64,000 nucleotides of DNA from positions 124,001 through 188,000 of the forward strand of contig NZ_SRRP01000001.1 of assembly GCF_004785935.1 (NCBI RefSeq), in the 5' to 3' direction. The stretch comes from Streptococcus rubneri (GTDB lineage Bacteria > Bacillota > Bacilli > Lactobacillales > Streptococcaceae). The translations under genes and the position numbers were made by a program. Each line of letters starts with the position of its first letter. The first letter of the stretch is position 1. Below are positions 1 to 8,523 of this stretch, one piece after another. The notes below the pieces were generated by a model, which worked only from the letters and a program-made list of their open reading frames with translations, searched no databases and was not told the DNA's origin.

Positions 1-31
1 ACGAATTACCGATTTCTGTCCCACTCTCTTT
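1..31. repeat. Partial copy of a dispersed intergenic repeat
   Basis: The first 30 or so bases are almost the same as the right end of the repeat block after prfC (7344-7367): both read acgaat.accgatttctg followed by tcccactctct. The window therefore begins inside another copy of this element, cut by the window edge. In the full copy this segment forms the right arm of a GTGGGAC/GTCCCAC hairpin. Confidence 0.7.
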
Positions 32-76
32 TTTGTTTTTTAGGTGTTCTCACTCGTTTTCTTTCTTTTTAAAGTG

Positions 77-85
77 TGGTATACT
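77..85 (+). promoter_or_regulatory. Extended -10 promoter of ddl
   Basis: TGG followed by TATACT (80-85) is an extended -10 element. A good -35 is missing (T-rich at 57-62). It would give a leader of about 75 nt before ddl. Confidence 0.5.
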
Positions 86-168
86 AGAGGGACGAACTCG
101 TATGTGAGGAGTGCTTTTGATAAGTCGATTATGAAGCACAAAATTAAATAAAGGATTAGGACCAAACA

Positions 169-1215
169 ATGGCAAAAGAAAAAATTGTACTTCTTTATGG
201 TGGCCGTAGCGCAGAGCGCGAAGTGTCTGTGCTTTCCGCTGAAAGCGTCATGCGGGCGATTAATTATGACAAGTATTCTGTTGAGACTTATTTCATTACT
301 CAAGCTGGGGACTTCATCAAGACCCAAACTTTTGAAGAGAAGCCTGCTGAAACAGAGCGCTTGATGACCAATGAGACCATTGATTGGGACGCTAAAGTAA
401 CTCCGAGCAGTATCTACCAAGAAGGAGCGGTTGTCTTTCCAGTCCTTCATGGACCAATGGGAGAAGATGGATCGGTTCAAGGTTTCCTAGAAGTATTGAA
501 ACTCCCTTATGTGGGATGTGATATTCTTTCTTCTAGTGTGGCGATGGACAAGATTACCACCAAACGGGTCCTAGAATCTGCAGGGATTCCACAAGTTCCT
601 TATGTGGCTGTCCTTGAAGGAGATGACCTAGAGGCTAAGATTGCCTTAATCGAAAAGGAATTGACCTATCCGGTCTTTACCAAGCCTTCTAATATGGGCT
701 CTAGTGTCGGGATTTCAAAAGCAGAGAACCAAGCAGAACTTCGCAAGTCTTTGGAATTGGCCTTTAAATACGATAGCCGTGTTTTGGTTGAGCAAGGTGT
801 CGTAGCGCGCGAAATCGAAGTAGGATTGTTAGGCAACTACGATGTCAAGAGCACCCTACCTGGTGAAGTGGTCAAAGATGTAGCCTTCTATGACTACGAA
901 GCCAAATACATCGATAATAAGATTACGATGGCGATTCCAGCTGAAATTCCTGCAGAAGTTGCTGCGACCATGCGTCAGAATGCAGAACTAGCCTTCCGTG
1001 CCATTGGTGGCAAGGGTCTCTCCCGTTGTGATTTTTTCTACACAGAGGACGGGGGCATCTACTTGAATGAGCTCAATACCATGCCTGGCTTTACCCAATG
1101 GTCTATGTATCCTTTACTTTGGGATAACATGGGCTTGTCCTATCCTGATTTGATCGAGCGTTTGGTTGAGTTGGCAAAAGAAACCTTTGAAAAGCGCGAA
1201 GCGCACTTACTTTAA
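169..1215 (+). CDS. ddl: D-alanine--D-alanine ligase
   Basis: ATP-dependent ligase that joins two D-alanines to make the D-Ala-D-Ala dipeptide, the substrate of MurF in peptidoglycan precursor synthesis in the cytoplasm. The 348-residue length is normal for the family. Visible family features are the N-terminal [13 protein letters not shown] segment, [13 protein letters not shown], the ATP-grasp stretch [15 protein letters not shown], and the C-terminal [12 protein letters not shown] metal/ATP site. The ATG at 169 has an AGGA ribosome site just upstream. A hairpin separates it from murF 88 bp downstream, which uses its product; the two probably form one transcription unit with partial termination. 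A recombination gene (recR) is often upstream in streptococci, but that would lie outside the window. Confidence 0.97.
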   Translation: MAKEKIVLLYGGRSAEREVSVLSAESVMRAINYDKYSVETYFITQAGDFIKTQTFEEKPAETERLMTNETIDWDAKVTPSSIYQEGAVVFPVLHGPMGEDGSVQGFLEVLKLPYVGCDILSSSVAMDKITTKRVLESAGIPQVPYVAVLEGDDLEAKIALIEKELTYPVFTKPSNMGSSVGISKAENQAELRKSLELAFKYDSRVLVEQGVVAREIEVGLLGNYDVKSTLPGEVVKDVAFYDYEAKYIDNKITMAIPAEIPAEVAATMRQNAELAFRAIGGKGLSRCDFFYTEDGGIYLNELNTMPGFTQWSMYPLLWDNMGLSYPDLIERLVELAKETFEKREAHLL

Positions 1216-1233
1216 GAAACTGTTCCTAGCGGG

Positions 1234-1290
1234 AGTGGGAGATGAAGTCAACTCATAGAGGAGTCGCTTTTCTTCCTGCTCCCACTTTTT
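1234..1290 (+). terminator. Hairpin with T-run between ddl and murF
   Basis: AGTGGGAG (1234-1241) pairs with CTCCCACT (1279-1286) and is followed by TTTTT. The loop is long, so termination is probably partial. The arms resemble the GTGGGAC arms of the dispersed repeat and could be a decayed copy. Confidence 0.55.
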
Positions 1291-1303
1291 AGAGGAGAAT
1301 ACC

Positions 1304-2674
1304 ATGAATGTAACCTTGCACGAAGTGGCTCGTGTCCTGGCTGTTCGCAATGATATCAGTCAATTTGAAGATTTTGATTTACAGAAGCCAGAATTTGATA
1401 GTCGTCTTATTGGTCCGGGGGATCTCTTTGTCCCTCTCAAGGGGGCGCGTGATGGGCATGATTTTATTGAAACCGCCTTTGAAAATGGGGCTGTAGCGAC
1501 CTTGTCTGAAAAAGAAGTAGAAGGCCACCCGTATTTGTTGGTAGATGATGTTCTAGGGGCCTTTCAAAAATTAGCACAATATATTTTGGAGAAGAGTCAA
1601 GTAGATGTCTTGGCAGTCACCGGTTCAAACGGTAAGACAACGACCAAAGATATGTTGGCTCAACTGCTGTCTACTACTTATAAAACCTATAAAACACAAG
1701 GGAACTACAACAATGAGATTGGCCTTCCTTACACGGTTCTCCATATGCCAGAAGGAACAGAGAAGCTTGTCCTTGAAATGGGACAGGACCATCTAGGCGA
1801 TATTCATCTCCTCTCAGAAATTGCCCATCCAAAAGCAGCCATTGTGACCCTCATTGGGGAAGCTCACCTGGAGTTTTTCAAAGATCGCAAAGAAATCGCT
1901 AAAGGGAAATTGCAAATTGCGGATGGCATGCCAGCTGGTGGCTTGCTCCTAGTGCCGGCCGATCCGATCGTGAATGCCTACCTCCCTGAAAAACAAACAG
2001 TGGTCCGCTTTGGGCCAGATGAGGAGATTTTTATTACCGAGTTAATCGAGCGAAAGGATAGTTTAACTTTCCGTACTAATTTCTTAGAAGAAGCGATTGA
2101 TCTTCCGGTAACAGGAAAATACAATGCGACCAATGCTATGATTGCAGCTTATGTTGCCTTGAAAGAAGGAGTGAGTGAAGCTGCGATTCGTGATAGTTTT
2201 GAAACCTTGCAATTAACGCGCAACCGCACAGAATGGAAGAAGGCAAGTAACGGAGCGGATATTTTATCTGATGTCTACAATGCCAATCCGACGGCTATGC
2301 GCCTGATTTTAGAAACCTTCTCGACCATTCCTGCCAATCCAAATGGCCGCAAGTTGGCTGTATTAGCAGATATGAAAGAACTAGGGGAGCAATCCATTGA
2401 TCTGCACAACCAAATGATTCTCAGCCTCTCGCCAGATGTCTTGAATACCGTCATTTTCTACGGTCAAGATATTGAGGGACTGGCTCAATTAGCGAGTCAG
2501 ATGTTCCCACTCGGACATGTCTATTATTTCAAGAAGACCGCTGAGGAAGACCAATTTGAGGACCTGGTCAAACAAGTCAAGGAAAGCTTAAAAGAGCAGG
2601 ACCAAATCCTCATCAAGGGAAGCAATTCTATGAATCTAGCCAAATTGGTAGAGGAGTTGGAGAATGGCGAGTAA
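1304..2674 (+). CDS. murF: UDP-MurNAc-tripeptide--D-Ala-D-Ala ligase
   Basis: Adds the D-Ala-D-Ala dipeptide made by Ddl to UDP-MurNAc-tripeptide, the last cytoplasmic step of the stem peptide. The protein has 456 residues, typical of MurF. The Mur ligase P-loop TGSNGKTTTKDM lies near residues 106-117, followed by GNYNNEIGLPYT, which is characteristic of MurF, then the central KYNATNAMIA motif and the C-terminal DVYNANPTAMR segment. The start follows a GAGGAG site. Its last 11 bases overlap the Nudix gene, implying translational coupling. Confidence 0.97.
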   Translation: MNVTLHEVARVLAVRNDISQFEDFDLQKPEFDSRLIGPGDLFVPLKGARDGHDFIETAFENGAVATLSEKEVEGHPYLLVDDVLGAFQKLAQYILEKSQVDVLAVTGSNGKTTTKDMLAQLLSTTYKTYKTQGNYNNEIGLPYTVLHMPEGTEKLVLEMGQDHLGDIHLLSEIAHPKAAIVTLIGEAHLEFFKDRKEIAKGKLQIADGMPAGGLLLVPADPIVNAYLPEKQTVVRFGPDEEIFITELIERKDSLTFRTNFLEEAIDLPVTGKYNATNAMIAAYVALKEGVSEAAIRDSFETLQLTRNRTEWKKASNGADILSDVYNANPTAMRLILETFSTIPANPNGRKLAVLADMKELGEQSIDLHNQMILSLSPDVLNTVIFYGQDIEGLAQLASQMFPLGHVYYFKKTAEEDQFEDLVKQVKESLKEQDQILIKGSNSMNLAKLVEELENGE

Positions 2675-3275
2675 TAATGTAATAAAGAACATTCAGCGCT
2701 TGATTTCAATCACTAATACAGGCTTAGCATTCTCAAAAGATCCATTTGATCAAGAGCGCTATCAAGATATTCGTGCTATTTTACAGGATTTTGTGAGAGA
2801 AACGACTGATTTGAATCCACAAGAACTATCGGATTTGTTTCGCCCGACAGACCATTACGACACTCCCTTGATTGATGTAAGGGCGTGGATTGTCAAAGAT
2901 GGAAAACTTTGTCTGGTGAAAGGTCAGGGAGAAGAGACCTGGGCCTTGCCGGGTGGCTTTGGTGAGGTTGGCTATTCTCCAACAGAAAACATTTTAAAGG
3001 AAATCCAAGAAGAAACGGGTTATTCTGCGCGTGTTATCAGATTGTTGGCAGTGTTTGATACCAATCGCTACCAATTGCAAAGCCGCCAATATGTGAAATT
3101 GGTATTTGAATGTGAATTATTAGATGGAAATTTTGAAAAGAACCAGGAAATTTCCGATCTTGCCTTTTTTGAGAGAGAAAAAATACCTGCTCTTTCTACC
3201 AAGCGCAATACAGAAGAACAATTGAACTTCCTTTGGGAGGTTTATGATGGGAAACGAGATTTGTATTGTGATTAA
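2664..3275 (+). CDS. Nudix hydrolase, YjhB-like
   Basis: Predicted pyrophosphohydrolase of a nucleoside-diphosphate-linked compound (ADP-ribose or similar; substrate not determined). Residues 1-60 resemble the extra N-terminal domain of the YjhB-type subfamily. The Nudix box lies at about residues 97-120: GGFGEVGYSPTEN, then KEIQEETGY. The first glutamate position of the classic box (GX5E) is Tyr here, a variation I associate with this subfamily; the catalytic EIQEETG core is kept. The ATG sits inside the last codons of murF (11-bp overlap), so it is probably co-translated. A housekeeping or nucleotide-salvage role is inference. Confidence 0.85.
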   Translation: MASNNVIKNIQRLISITNTGLAFSKDPFDQERYQDIRAILQDFVRETTDLNPQELSDLFRPTDHYDTPLIDVRAWIVKDGKLCLVKGQGEETWALPGGFGEVGYSPTENILKEIQEETGYSARVIRLLAVFDTNRYQLQSRQYVKLVFECELLDGNFEKNQEISDLAFFEREKIPALSTKRNTEEQLNFLWEVYDGKRDLYCD

Positions 3276-3304
3276 AAACGATCTATAAATTAAAGGGATA
3301 TAAA

Positions 3305-4006
3305 ATGACACTTTGGGATTTATTGTTTACGAACCAAAAATCAGCCCCACCTGAGTTTGGGCTCTGGTATTTCATTCTGCCAGCTTCTTTGTTGGTGGTT
3401 GGCTACTTTTCCATTAGATATGCGCAGTCCAAAAGCTACCAACGCTTTTGGTATTGGGCACAGTTGATCCAAGTCTTGACCATCAATGCTTGGTATATTC
3501 TTGCCCACATGCCTTTGACGGATAATTTGCCTTTTTATCATTGCCGCTTGGCCATGTTGGTGATTCTCTTTGCCCCTAAAGGGACCTATATCAAGCAATA
3601 TTTTGCTCTCTTGGGAGTTTTGGGATCGATTGCGGCCTTGGTGTATCCGGCCTTTGATCCTTTCCCATTCCCTCATATCACTGTGTTGAATCTGATTTTT
3701 AGTCACTGGGCCTTGCTTGCCAATAGTTTGATTTACCTACAGGATCATTATCAATCTGAAAAACAAGACAGCTTGAGAATTTTCAAGATTACTTTTGGCA
3801 TGAATGCGGTGATTTTCTTGGTCAACCTTTTGACGAAAGGGGATTATGGCTTCTTACGGCGTCCACCAATCATTGGAGACCACGGTGCTCTCTTGAACTA
3901 CCTCTTGGTTAGCTTTGTGATGGTAGCTGGAATTTTCTTGGTCAACCAACGTTATAAGTACAAATACAAGATGGTTGAAGAGACTGTCGGTTCGCGTTCG
4001 GAATAG
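3305..4006 (+). CDS. YwaF/TIGR02206-type integral membrane protein, copy 1
   Basis: 233-residue polytopic membrane protein with about six or seven hydrophobic segments. It matches the uncharacterised TIGR02206 (YwaF) family, whose function is not known. Signature stretches shared with the next two genes are LPFYHCRLAM, DPFPFPH, HWALLANSLIYL and YGFLRRPPIIG. It starts 29 bp after the Nudix gene with an AAGGGA site. It is the first of three tandem paralogues and ends in a basic tail (KYKYK). Confidence 0.85.
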   Translation: MTLWDLLFTNQKSAPPEFGLWYFILPASLLVVGYFSIRYAQSKSYQRFWYWAQLIQVLTINAWYILAHMPLTDNLPFYHCRLAMLVILFAPKGTYIKQYFALLGVLGSIAALVYPAFDPFPFPHITVLNLIFSHWALLANSLIYLQDHYQSEKQDSLRIFKITFGMNAVIFLVNLLTKGDYGFLRRPPIIGDHGALLNYLLVSFVMVAGIFLVNQRYKYKYKMVEETVGSRSE

Positions 4007-4034
4007 AAATTAGATGAGCTGAGGGGAGGAAGAC

Positions 4035-4724
4035 ATGAGTCTTTGGGATTTATTTTTCACCAGTCAACCAACGGCTCCACCTCAATTGGGGGCTTGGTAT
4101 TTCTTGTTGCCGACATCATTGGTAGTGGTGGGGCTTCTATCTATTCGATTTGCCTCTTCCAAAGGCTATAAAAATTTTTGGTATTGGGGGCAATTGATCC
4201 AGTTGCTGATTATCAACTCTTGGTATATTGCAGCACATTTGCCTGTTTCAGAAAGTCTTCCCTTCTACCATAGCCGGATGGCCATGTGGATTATTCTCTT
4301 GGCTCCCAAGGGAAGATTCAAGCAATATTTTGCTCTTGTTGGTGTCTTTGGATCTATCATGGCTTTGGTTCATCCCGTCTTTTATCCCTATCCTTTTCCT
4401 CATGTATCCTCAATCAACAATGTCTTTGGCCACTGGGCCCTCTTGGCCAATTGCTTGATCTATCTGGTTCAATCCTACCAGGTGGAAGAAAGAGATGCTT
4501 GGAAAATCTGTCAGATGACTTTTGGGGTCAATGCTATTATTCAGCTGGCTAATCTCGTAACGGGTGGAAATTACGGCTTTATGCGTCGTCCTCCTGTAAT
4601 TGGCAATCATGGGCTCGTGCTCAATTACTTAATCGTGACCATCCTGATGACAGGAACCCTTATCCTGATCAATGCGATCGTTAAGTCCAGTAAGAAAAGA
4701 AAAAGAACATCTGAATCCGATTAA
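4035..4724 (+). CDS. YwaF/TIGR02206-type integral membrane protein, copy 2
   Basis: 229-residue paralogue of the preceding gene, strongly similar along its whole length (same MSLWDL/MTLWDL start, LPFYHSRMAM, YPYPFPH, HWALLANCLIYL, YGFMRRPPVIGNHG). The Cys of the YHCR motif in copies 1 and 3 is Ser here. It has a strong GGGGAGGAAG ribosome site, lies 28 bp after copy 1 and 12 bp before copy 3, and carries a Lys/Arg-rich C-terminus. Function unknown; close similarity to copy 1 suggests the more recent duplication. Confidence 0.85.
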   Translation: MSLWDLFFTSQPTAPPQLGAWYFLLPTSLVVVGLLSIRFASSKGYKNFWYWGQLIQLLIINSWYIAAHLPVSESLPFYHSRMAMWIILLAPKGRFKQYFALVGVFGSIMALVHPVFYPYPFPHVSSINNVFGHWALLANCLIYLVQSYQVEERDAWKICQMTFGVNAIIQLANLVTGGNYGFMRRPPVIGNHGLVLNYLIVTILMTGTLILINAIVKSSKKRKRTSESD

Positions 4725-4736
4725 TAAGGAGATCCT

Positions 4737-5417
4737 ATGCATCATTTTTTTACAACTGAATCCACTGCACCACCTGTTATCCCGCTCCTTTGGTATGGGG
4801 TCATGGTTCTTTTAATTGTAATGGCAGTTTGGGCTTCATTACGTTACTATCAAAATGAACAATTTCGGAAGATCTTTCGGAACTTACAAATTTTTCAATT
4901 GATCTGTCTCTATATCTGGTATTTTGCTTTTCAGCTTCCCTGGTCCAATAGTTTACCCTTGTACCATTGTCGTTTGGCCATGTTTGCTGTCTTGCTCTTA
5001 CCAGACCGATGGAAGAGCAAGCAGTTTTTTGCCTTGATGGGAGTCAGTGGGGCGATCTTTGCCTTGGGTTATCCGGTCTTTGACCCCTATACCTTCCCTC
5101 ATATTACGAGCTTTTCTTTCCTCTTAGGTCATTACTGTCTCTTGGTTAATTCCTTGATTTATCTCTTGAGATGCTATGATTCGAGCCTCTTAAAAAATCG
5201 AGAAATTGTTCTTTATACCTTCGTCCTCGATTTATTTCTAGTCGGTGTCAACCAAGTCACTGGAGGAAATTATGGACTCATGGCCCGGCCACCAATTATC
5301 AAAGGGGACATCCTCCTGGTGAATTATGTCGTGGTTTCCAGCATCCTAGCAGCAGCCTTGCTTCTCTTTAATGTATTTTTCAGTCGCAGAAGAGAGCGGG
5401 TTATAGTTAGCAAATAA
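4737..5417 (+). CDS. YwaF/TIGR02206-type integral membrane protein, copy 3
   Basis: 226-residue third paralogue, more diverged than copies 1 and 2 from each other. Conserved elements are LPLYHCRLAM, DPYTFPH, HYCLLVNSLIYL and YGLMARPPII; the RRPP pair has become ARPP. It is preceded by AAGGAG and followed by an intrinsic terminator, so it closes the operon that starts at ddl or murF. Function unknown. Three membrane copies of one family in a row suggest a hetero-oligomer or dosage effect, but this is speculation. Confidence 0.82.
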   Translation: MHHFFTTESTAPPVIPLLWYGVMVLLIVMAVWASLRYYQNEQFRKIFRNLQIFQLICLYIWYFAFQLPWSNSLPLYHCRLAMFAVLLLPDRWKSKQFFALMGVSGAIFALGYPVFDPYTFPHITSFSFLLGHYCLLVNSLIYLLRCYDSSLLKNREIVLYTFVLDLFLVGVNQVTGGNYGLMARPPIIKGDILLVNYVVVSSILAAALLLFNVFFSRRRERVIVSK

Positions 5418-5427
5418 CTATCATCAA

Positions 5428-5464
5428 AGAAGACTAGAATCGCATGATTTTAGTCTTTCTTTTT
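5428..5464 (+). terminator. Intrinsic terminator after the YwaF triplet
   Basis: AGACTAGAATC and GATTTTAGTCT form a stem with loop GCAT, followed by a T-rich run (tctttcttttt). Confidence 0.75.
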
Positions 5465-5484
5465 GATTTCAATGATGAATCATC

Positions 5485-5513
5485 GTTGAAAAAAGCCTCT
5501 ATTTCCGCTATAA
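5485..5513 (+). promoter_or_regulatory. Promoter of prfC
   Basis: TTGAAA (5485-5490), a 17-bp spacer and a perfect TATAAT (5508-5513). The leader would be about 85 nt. Confidence 0.75.
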
Positions 5514-5603
5514 TAGGTTAGTTAAGGTAAAAGGAGAGAACCAATGTAGATGGATCCTACTTACTAAAAAATACGTTTTAAAAAAATAACTGAGGAAGAA
5601 AGA

Positions 5604-7148
5604 ATGACAATAACTGACGAAATTAAAAAACGCCGTACCTTTGCCATCATCTCCCACCCGGATGCTGGTAAAACGACGATTACAGAGCAATTGCTCTATT
5701 TTGGGGGAGAGATTCGGGAAGCTGGTACTGTTAAAGGAAAGAAAACTGGAAACTTTGCCAAGTCTGACTGGATGGATATCGAAAAACAACGTGGGATTTC
5801 GGTAACCTCATCTGTCATGCAGTTTGACTATGATGGGAAAAGGGTCAACATCCTTGATACACCAGGGCACGAGGACTTTTCAGAAGATACTTATCGGACC
5901 TTGATGGCAGTGGATGCTGCGGTCATGGTGGTGGACTCTGCCAAGGGTATCGAGGCCCAAACCAAGAAATTGTTTGAGGTTGTCAAACACCGTGGGATTC
6001 CAGTCTTCACTTTTATGAATAAGCTGGACCGTGATGGCCGTGAGCCATTGGATCTCTTGCAAGAATTGGAAGAAGTCTTGGGCATCGCTAGCTACCCGAT
6101 GAATTGGCCAATCGGGATGGGGAAAGCCTTTGAGGGGCTCTATGATCTCTATAACCAACGCTTGGAACTTTATAAAGGAGACGAACGCTTTGCAAGTCTA
6201 GAAGATGGAGATAAGCTCTTTGCTAATAACCCCTTCTACGAACAAGTGAAAGACGATATCGAACTCTTGCAAGAAGCAGGAAATGAATTCTCTGAAGAAG
6301 CTATTCTTGCAGGTGAATTAACTCCAGTTTTCTTTGGTTCAGCTTTGACCAACTTCGGAGTACAGACTTTCTTGGAAACCTTCTTGAAGTTTGCTCCAGA
6401 GCCTCATGGGCATAAGAAAACAGACGGAGAGATTGTCGATCCTTATGACAAGGATTTCTCAGGCTTTGTCTTTAAAATCCAAGCCAATATGGACCCTCGT
6501 CACCGCGACCGGATCGCCTTTGTTCGGATCGTATCTGGCGAATTTGAGCGTGGTATGAGTGTCAATTTGCCTCGTACTGGTAAGGGAGCTAAACTTTCTA
6601 ATGTCACCCAGTTTATGGCCGAAAGCCGTGAAAATGTGACCAATGCCGTAGCGGGTGATATCATAGGGGTATACGATACCGGTACTTATCAGGTTGGGGA
6701 TACGCTGACTGTTGGTAAAAATAAGTTTGAATTTGAACCACTGCCAACCTTTACGCCTGAAATCTTCATGAAGGTATCTGCTAAGAATGTCATAAAGCAA
6801 AAATCCTTCCACAAGGGGATTGAGCAATTGGTTCAAGAAGGAGCTATTCAGCTTTACACCAACTACCAAACGGGTGAATACATGCTTGGGGCTGTTGGTC
6901 AATTGCAGTTTGAGGTCTTTAAACACCGCATGGAAAATGAGTACAATGCCGAAGTAGTTATGAGCCCAATGGGTAAAAAGACTGTTCGCTGGATCAAACC
7001 TGAAGATTTAGATGAGCGCATGTCTTCAAGTAGAAACATTCTGGCCAAAGACCGCTTTGACCAGCCTGTCTTTCTCTTTGAAAACGACTTTGCCCTCCGC
7101 TGGTTTGCGGACAAGTATCCAGATGTTGAACTAGAGGAAAAGATGTGA
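5604..7148 (+). CDS. prfC: Peptide chain release factor 3
   Basis: Translational GTPase that recycles RF1/RF2 from the ribosome after stop-codon-triggered peptide release. The length of 514 residues is usual. The G1 motif SHPDAGKTT lies at about residues 17-25, followed by RGISVTSS (switch I region), DTPGHEDF (G3) and FMNKLDRDG (G4). It is monocistronic, with its own promoter upstream and structured repeats downstream. ATG at 5604 follows GAGGAAGAAAGA. Confidence 0.97.
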   Translation: MTITDEIKKRRTFAIISHPDAGKTTITEQLLYFGGEIREAGTVKGKKTGNFAKSDWMDIEKQRGISVTSSVMQFDYDGKRVNILDTPGHEDFSEDTYRTLMAVDAAVMVVDSAKGIEAQTKKLFEVVKHRGIPVFTFMNKLDRDGREPLDLLQELEEVLGIASYPMNWPIGMGKAFEGLYDLYNQRLELYKGDERFASLEDGDKLFANNPFYEQVKDDIELLQEAGNEFSEEAILAGELTPVFFGSALTNFGVQTFLETFLKFAPEPHGHKKTDGEIVDPYDKDFSGFVFKIQANMDPRHRDRIAFVRIVSGEFERGMSVNLPRTGKGAKLSNVTQFMAESRENVTNAVAGDIIGVYDTGTYQVGDTLTVGKNKFEFEPLPTFTPEIFMKVSAKNVIKQKSFHKGIEQLVQEGAIQLYTNYQTGEYMLGAVGQLQFEVFKHRMENEYNAEVVMSPMGKKTVRWIKPEDLDERMSSSRNILAKDRFDQPVFLFENDFALRWFADKYPDVELEEKM

Positions 7149-7154
7149 TTCAGT

Positions 7155-7217
7155 AAGTCTACTTGATTGCAAAGCAATCTAAGTAGACTACGAGGCTGGG
7201 ACAAAAGTCCTAGCCTC
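7155..7217 (+). terminator. Two consecutive hairpins after prfC
   Basis: The first hairpin pairs AGTCTACTT with AAGTAGACT around TTGC/GCAA (about 7156-7189). The second pairs GAGGCTGGGAC with GTCCTAGCCTC around a loop of four or five bases (7192-7217). Neither has a strong T-run, so efficiency as terminators is uncertain. The second hairpin begins the dispersed repeat block. Confidence 0.5.
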
Positions 7218-7580
7218 TCAATTGTCTTTGGATTATCGAGCAAGACGCAGTGGTTGAGTGGGCTCTACTACGCTGATTTTATCAGCTTTTACAGCCCTAC
7301 TCAACTGTGCGGAGGTGGGACGACGAAATCGAATTCTAACGAATGACCGATTTCTGTCCCACTCTCTAACTGTCTTACTAACTTCGTTTGGCAAATTGGA
7401 TCGATTTGCCAAACTCCGTGTCGTAGTTCAGGAAATCTATTTGGTTGTATAACAGTCTAATAATCTGTTTCCGCTATGGCGGTTTACCTAAACGCTTCAA
7501 TAGGAAAAGTCCACGAATGGTATCGATTCGTGAGCTTTTCCGTTGTAACAGTTAGAAAGAGGACTAGCTAACTAGTCTCT
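7192..7580. repeat. Block of nested inverted repeats (dispersed intergenic element)
   Basis: No gene is visible here. The stretch is a chain of hairpins. GAGGCTGGGAC/GTCCTAGCCTC spans 7192-7217. GTTGAGT...ACTCAAC is at about 7253-7309, with inner GCTGAT/ATCAGC. GTGGGAC/GTCCCAC, with inner GAAATCG/CGATTTC, spans 7315-7364. CTAACTGT (about 7366-7373) pairs with ACAGTTAG (about 7549-7556). That outer pair encloses GTTTGGCAAAT/ATTTGCCAAAC (7387-7414) and GGAAAAG...CTTTTCC with CACGAAT/ATTCGTG (7502-7541). GACTAG/CTAGTC ends the block near 7580. Part of it recurs at bases 1-31. Confidence 0.65.
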
Positions 7581-7610
7581 TGGTTCACTTTGGGAATAGA
7601 ATATATAAAT

Positions 7611-7639
7611 TGAAAAACCAGCTCAAGCGAGCTGGCTTT
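7611..7639 (-). terminator. Terminator of thiT
   Basis: CCAGCTC/GAGCTGG stem with loop AAGC or GCTT, flanked by A-run and T-run on both sides. It can terminate thiT on the minus strand and read-through from the left. Confidence 0.8.
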
Positions 7640-8215
7640 TTATTGTTCTGTAATGAGGAGTCTTCCCAAAAATTCTTGTAGAATAAAGAAGACAATGAGG
7701 CTAGCAATGGTCTCCCCTATGAAGGAGGAGCTATTCACAATCAGAGAGTAGAGGTAGGCACTTTGCCCTTCTGGCGCATAGCTTCCCCAGAAGATGACCC
7801 CTGCAATGTAGTGAATCAGGTAGCGTGCAAAACCACCCAGGACGACTCCAACAGTAATATAAGTGAGTGTCTGAACTCGTTTCTTATCTCTGATAGCCTT
7901 ATCAAGCGTAGGTTTGACAATTCCACTCAGTCCAATCAAGCTAAAGGCGACAAAGTACTCTAAGAAACCTTGGATTGGAGTCAACCAACCACCAGCTGCT
8001 TCCCCTGTTACCACTTGTAAGAGTCCCCAGATGAAACCTCCCATTGCACCAGCCCTCACTCCCCAGCGGAAACTAAGAAGAAAGATAGGAACCATCTTAA
8101 AAGATAGAGAAATCCAAGGGCCTAAGGATAGAGGCTGGGTAACCAAATCCAAAATATAAGCAATAGTTGCTAAAAGGGCAACCTCAATCATTGGTCGAAC
8201 CGTAGTTTTCGACAT
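7640..8215 (-). CDS. thiT: Thiamine ECF transporter substrate-binding subunit
   Basis: Membrane S-component that captures thiamine and docks on the shared ECF energy-coupling module (genes elsewhere) for uptake. 191 residues with about six hydrophobic segments. Family marks include the N-terminal MIEVALLATIAYILDL and the central GGFIWGLLQVVTGEA, close to the ThiT substrate-binding region. I place the start at the ATG at 8215, because AGGAGG (8222-8227) precedes it; upstream in-frame codons lie in the leader. The TPP riboswitch on the same strand directly supports thiamine as substrate. Single-gene unit. Confidence 0.93.
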   Translation of the reverse strand: MSKTTVRPMIEVALLATIAYILDLVTQPLSLGPWISLSFKMVPIFLLSFRWGVRAGAMGGFIWGLLQVVTGEAAGGWLTPIQGFLEYFVAFSLIGLSGIVKPTLDKAIRDKKRVQTLTYITVGVVLGGFARYLIHYIAGVIFWGSYAPEGQSAYLYSLIVNSSSFIGETIASLIVFFILQEFLGRLLITEQ

Positions 8216-8304
8216 AAAAAAACCTCCTATACCAATCGTTTTGATTGGCTCATTTCTTGCCACATCAAAACGTTGTCATAGAAGTTCTCTATTTCTTTCT
8301 GTTT

Positions 8305-8421
8305 TGAGACACATCCCTACGCAGGTCCTAACCTGATCAGGTGGTAAGAGTTTAGGCGAGAGCGTGAATACCTAGAGTATTTAGCCCAGCCAATCTCAGC
8401 AATTGCTCCTCTTGTGACTCT
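8305..8421 (-). promoter_or_regulatory. TPP riboswitch (THI box) upstream of thiT
   Basis: Read on the minus strand, the leader contains the conserved GCTGAGA segment, then ACCTGATCAGGTTAG and finally CTGCGTAGGGA, the core of the thiamine pyrophosphate aptamer. Flanking GAGTCACA and TGTGTCTC can close stem P1. The short distance to the ribosome site suggests control of translation initiation or of a short attenuator. High TPP would switch thiT off. Confidence 0.92.
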
Positions 8422-8424
8422 TAC

Positions 8425-8453
8425 ATTATACTATCTAAAAATCGTTCCTGCAA
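8425..8453 (-). promoter_or_regulatory. Promoter of thiT
   Basis: On the minus strand: TTGCAG (8453-8448), 17-bp spacer, TATAAT (8430-8425), placing transcription start just before the TPP riboswitch. Confidence 0.75.
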
Positions 8454-8454
8454 C

Positions 8455-8483
8455 TGTTTAACTCGCAAAAAATATGGTATAGT
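8455..8483 (+). promoter_or_regulatory. Promoter of the PH-domain gene
   Basis: Extended -10 TGG-TATAGT (TATAGT at 8478-8483) with a weak -35 near 8455-8460. It is back-to-back with the thiT promoter: the two -35 regions are separated by one base. Confidence 0.5.
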
Positions 8484-8523
8484 TATTAAGATAGAAAATG
8501 CACAAGTTGTGGAGGAAAAAATC

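Noticed and set aside
40-480. Minus-strand open frame of 146 codons over the ddl start
   Set aside because: It runs antisense to ddl and its promoter, has no ribosome site and no recognisable domain; it is a shadow frame.
6459-6926. 155-codon minus-strand frame within prfC
   Set aside because: Antisense to a well-conserved GTPase gene; no signals of its own.
7258-7452. 64-codon open frame after prfC
   Set aside because: It lies fully inside the inverted-repeat block; the frame is a by-product of the repeat.
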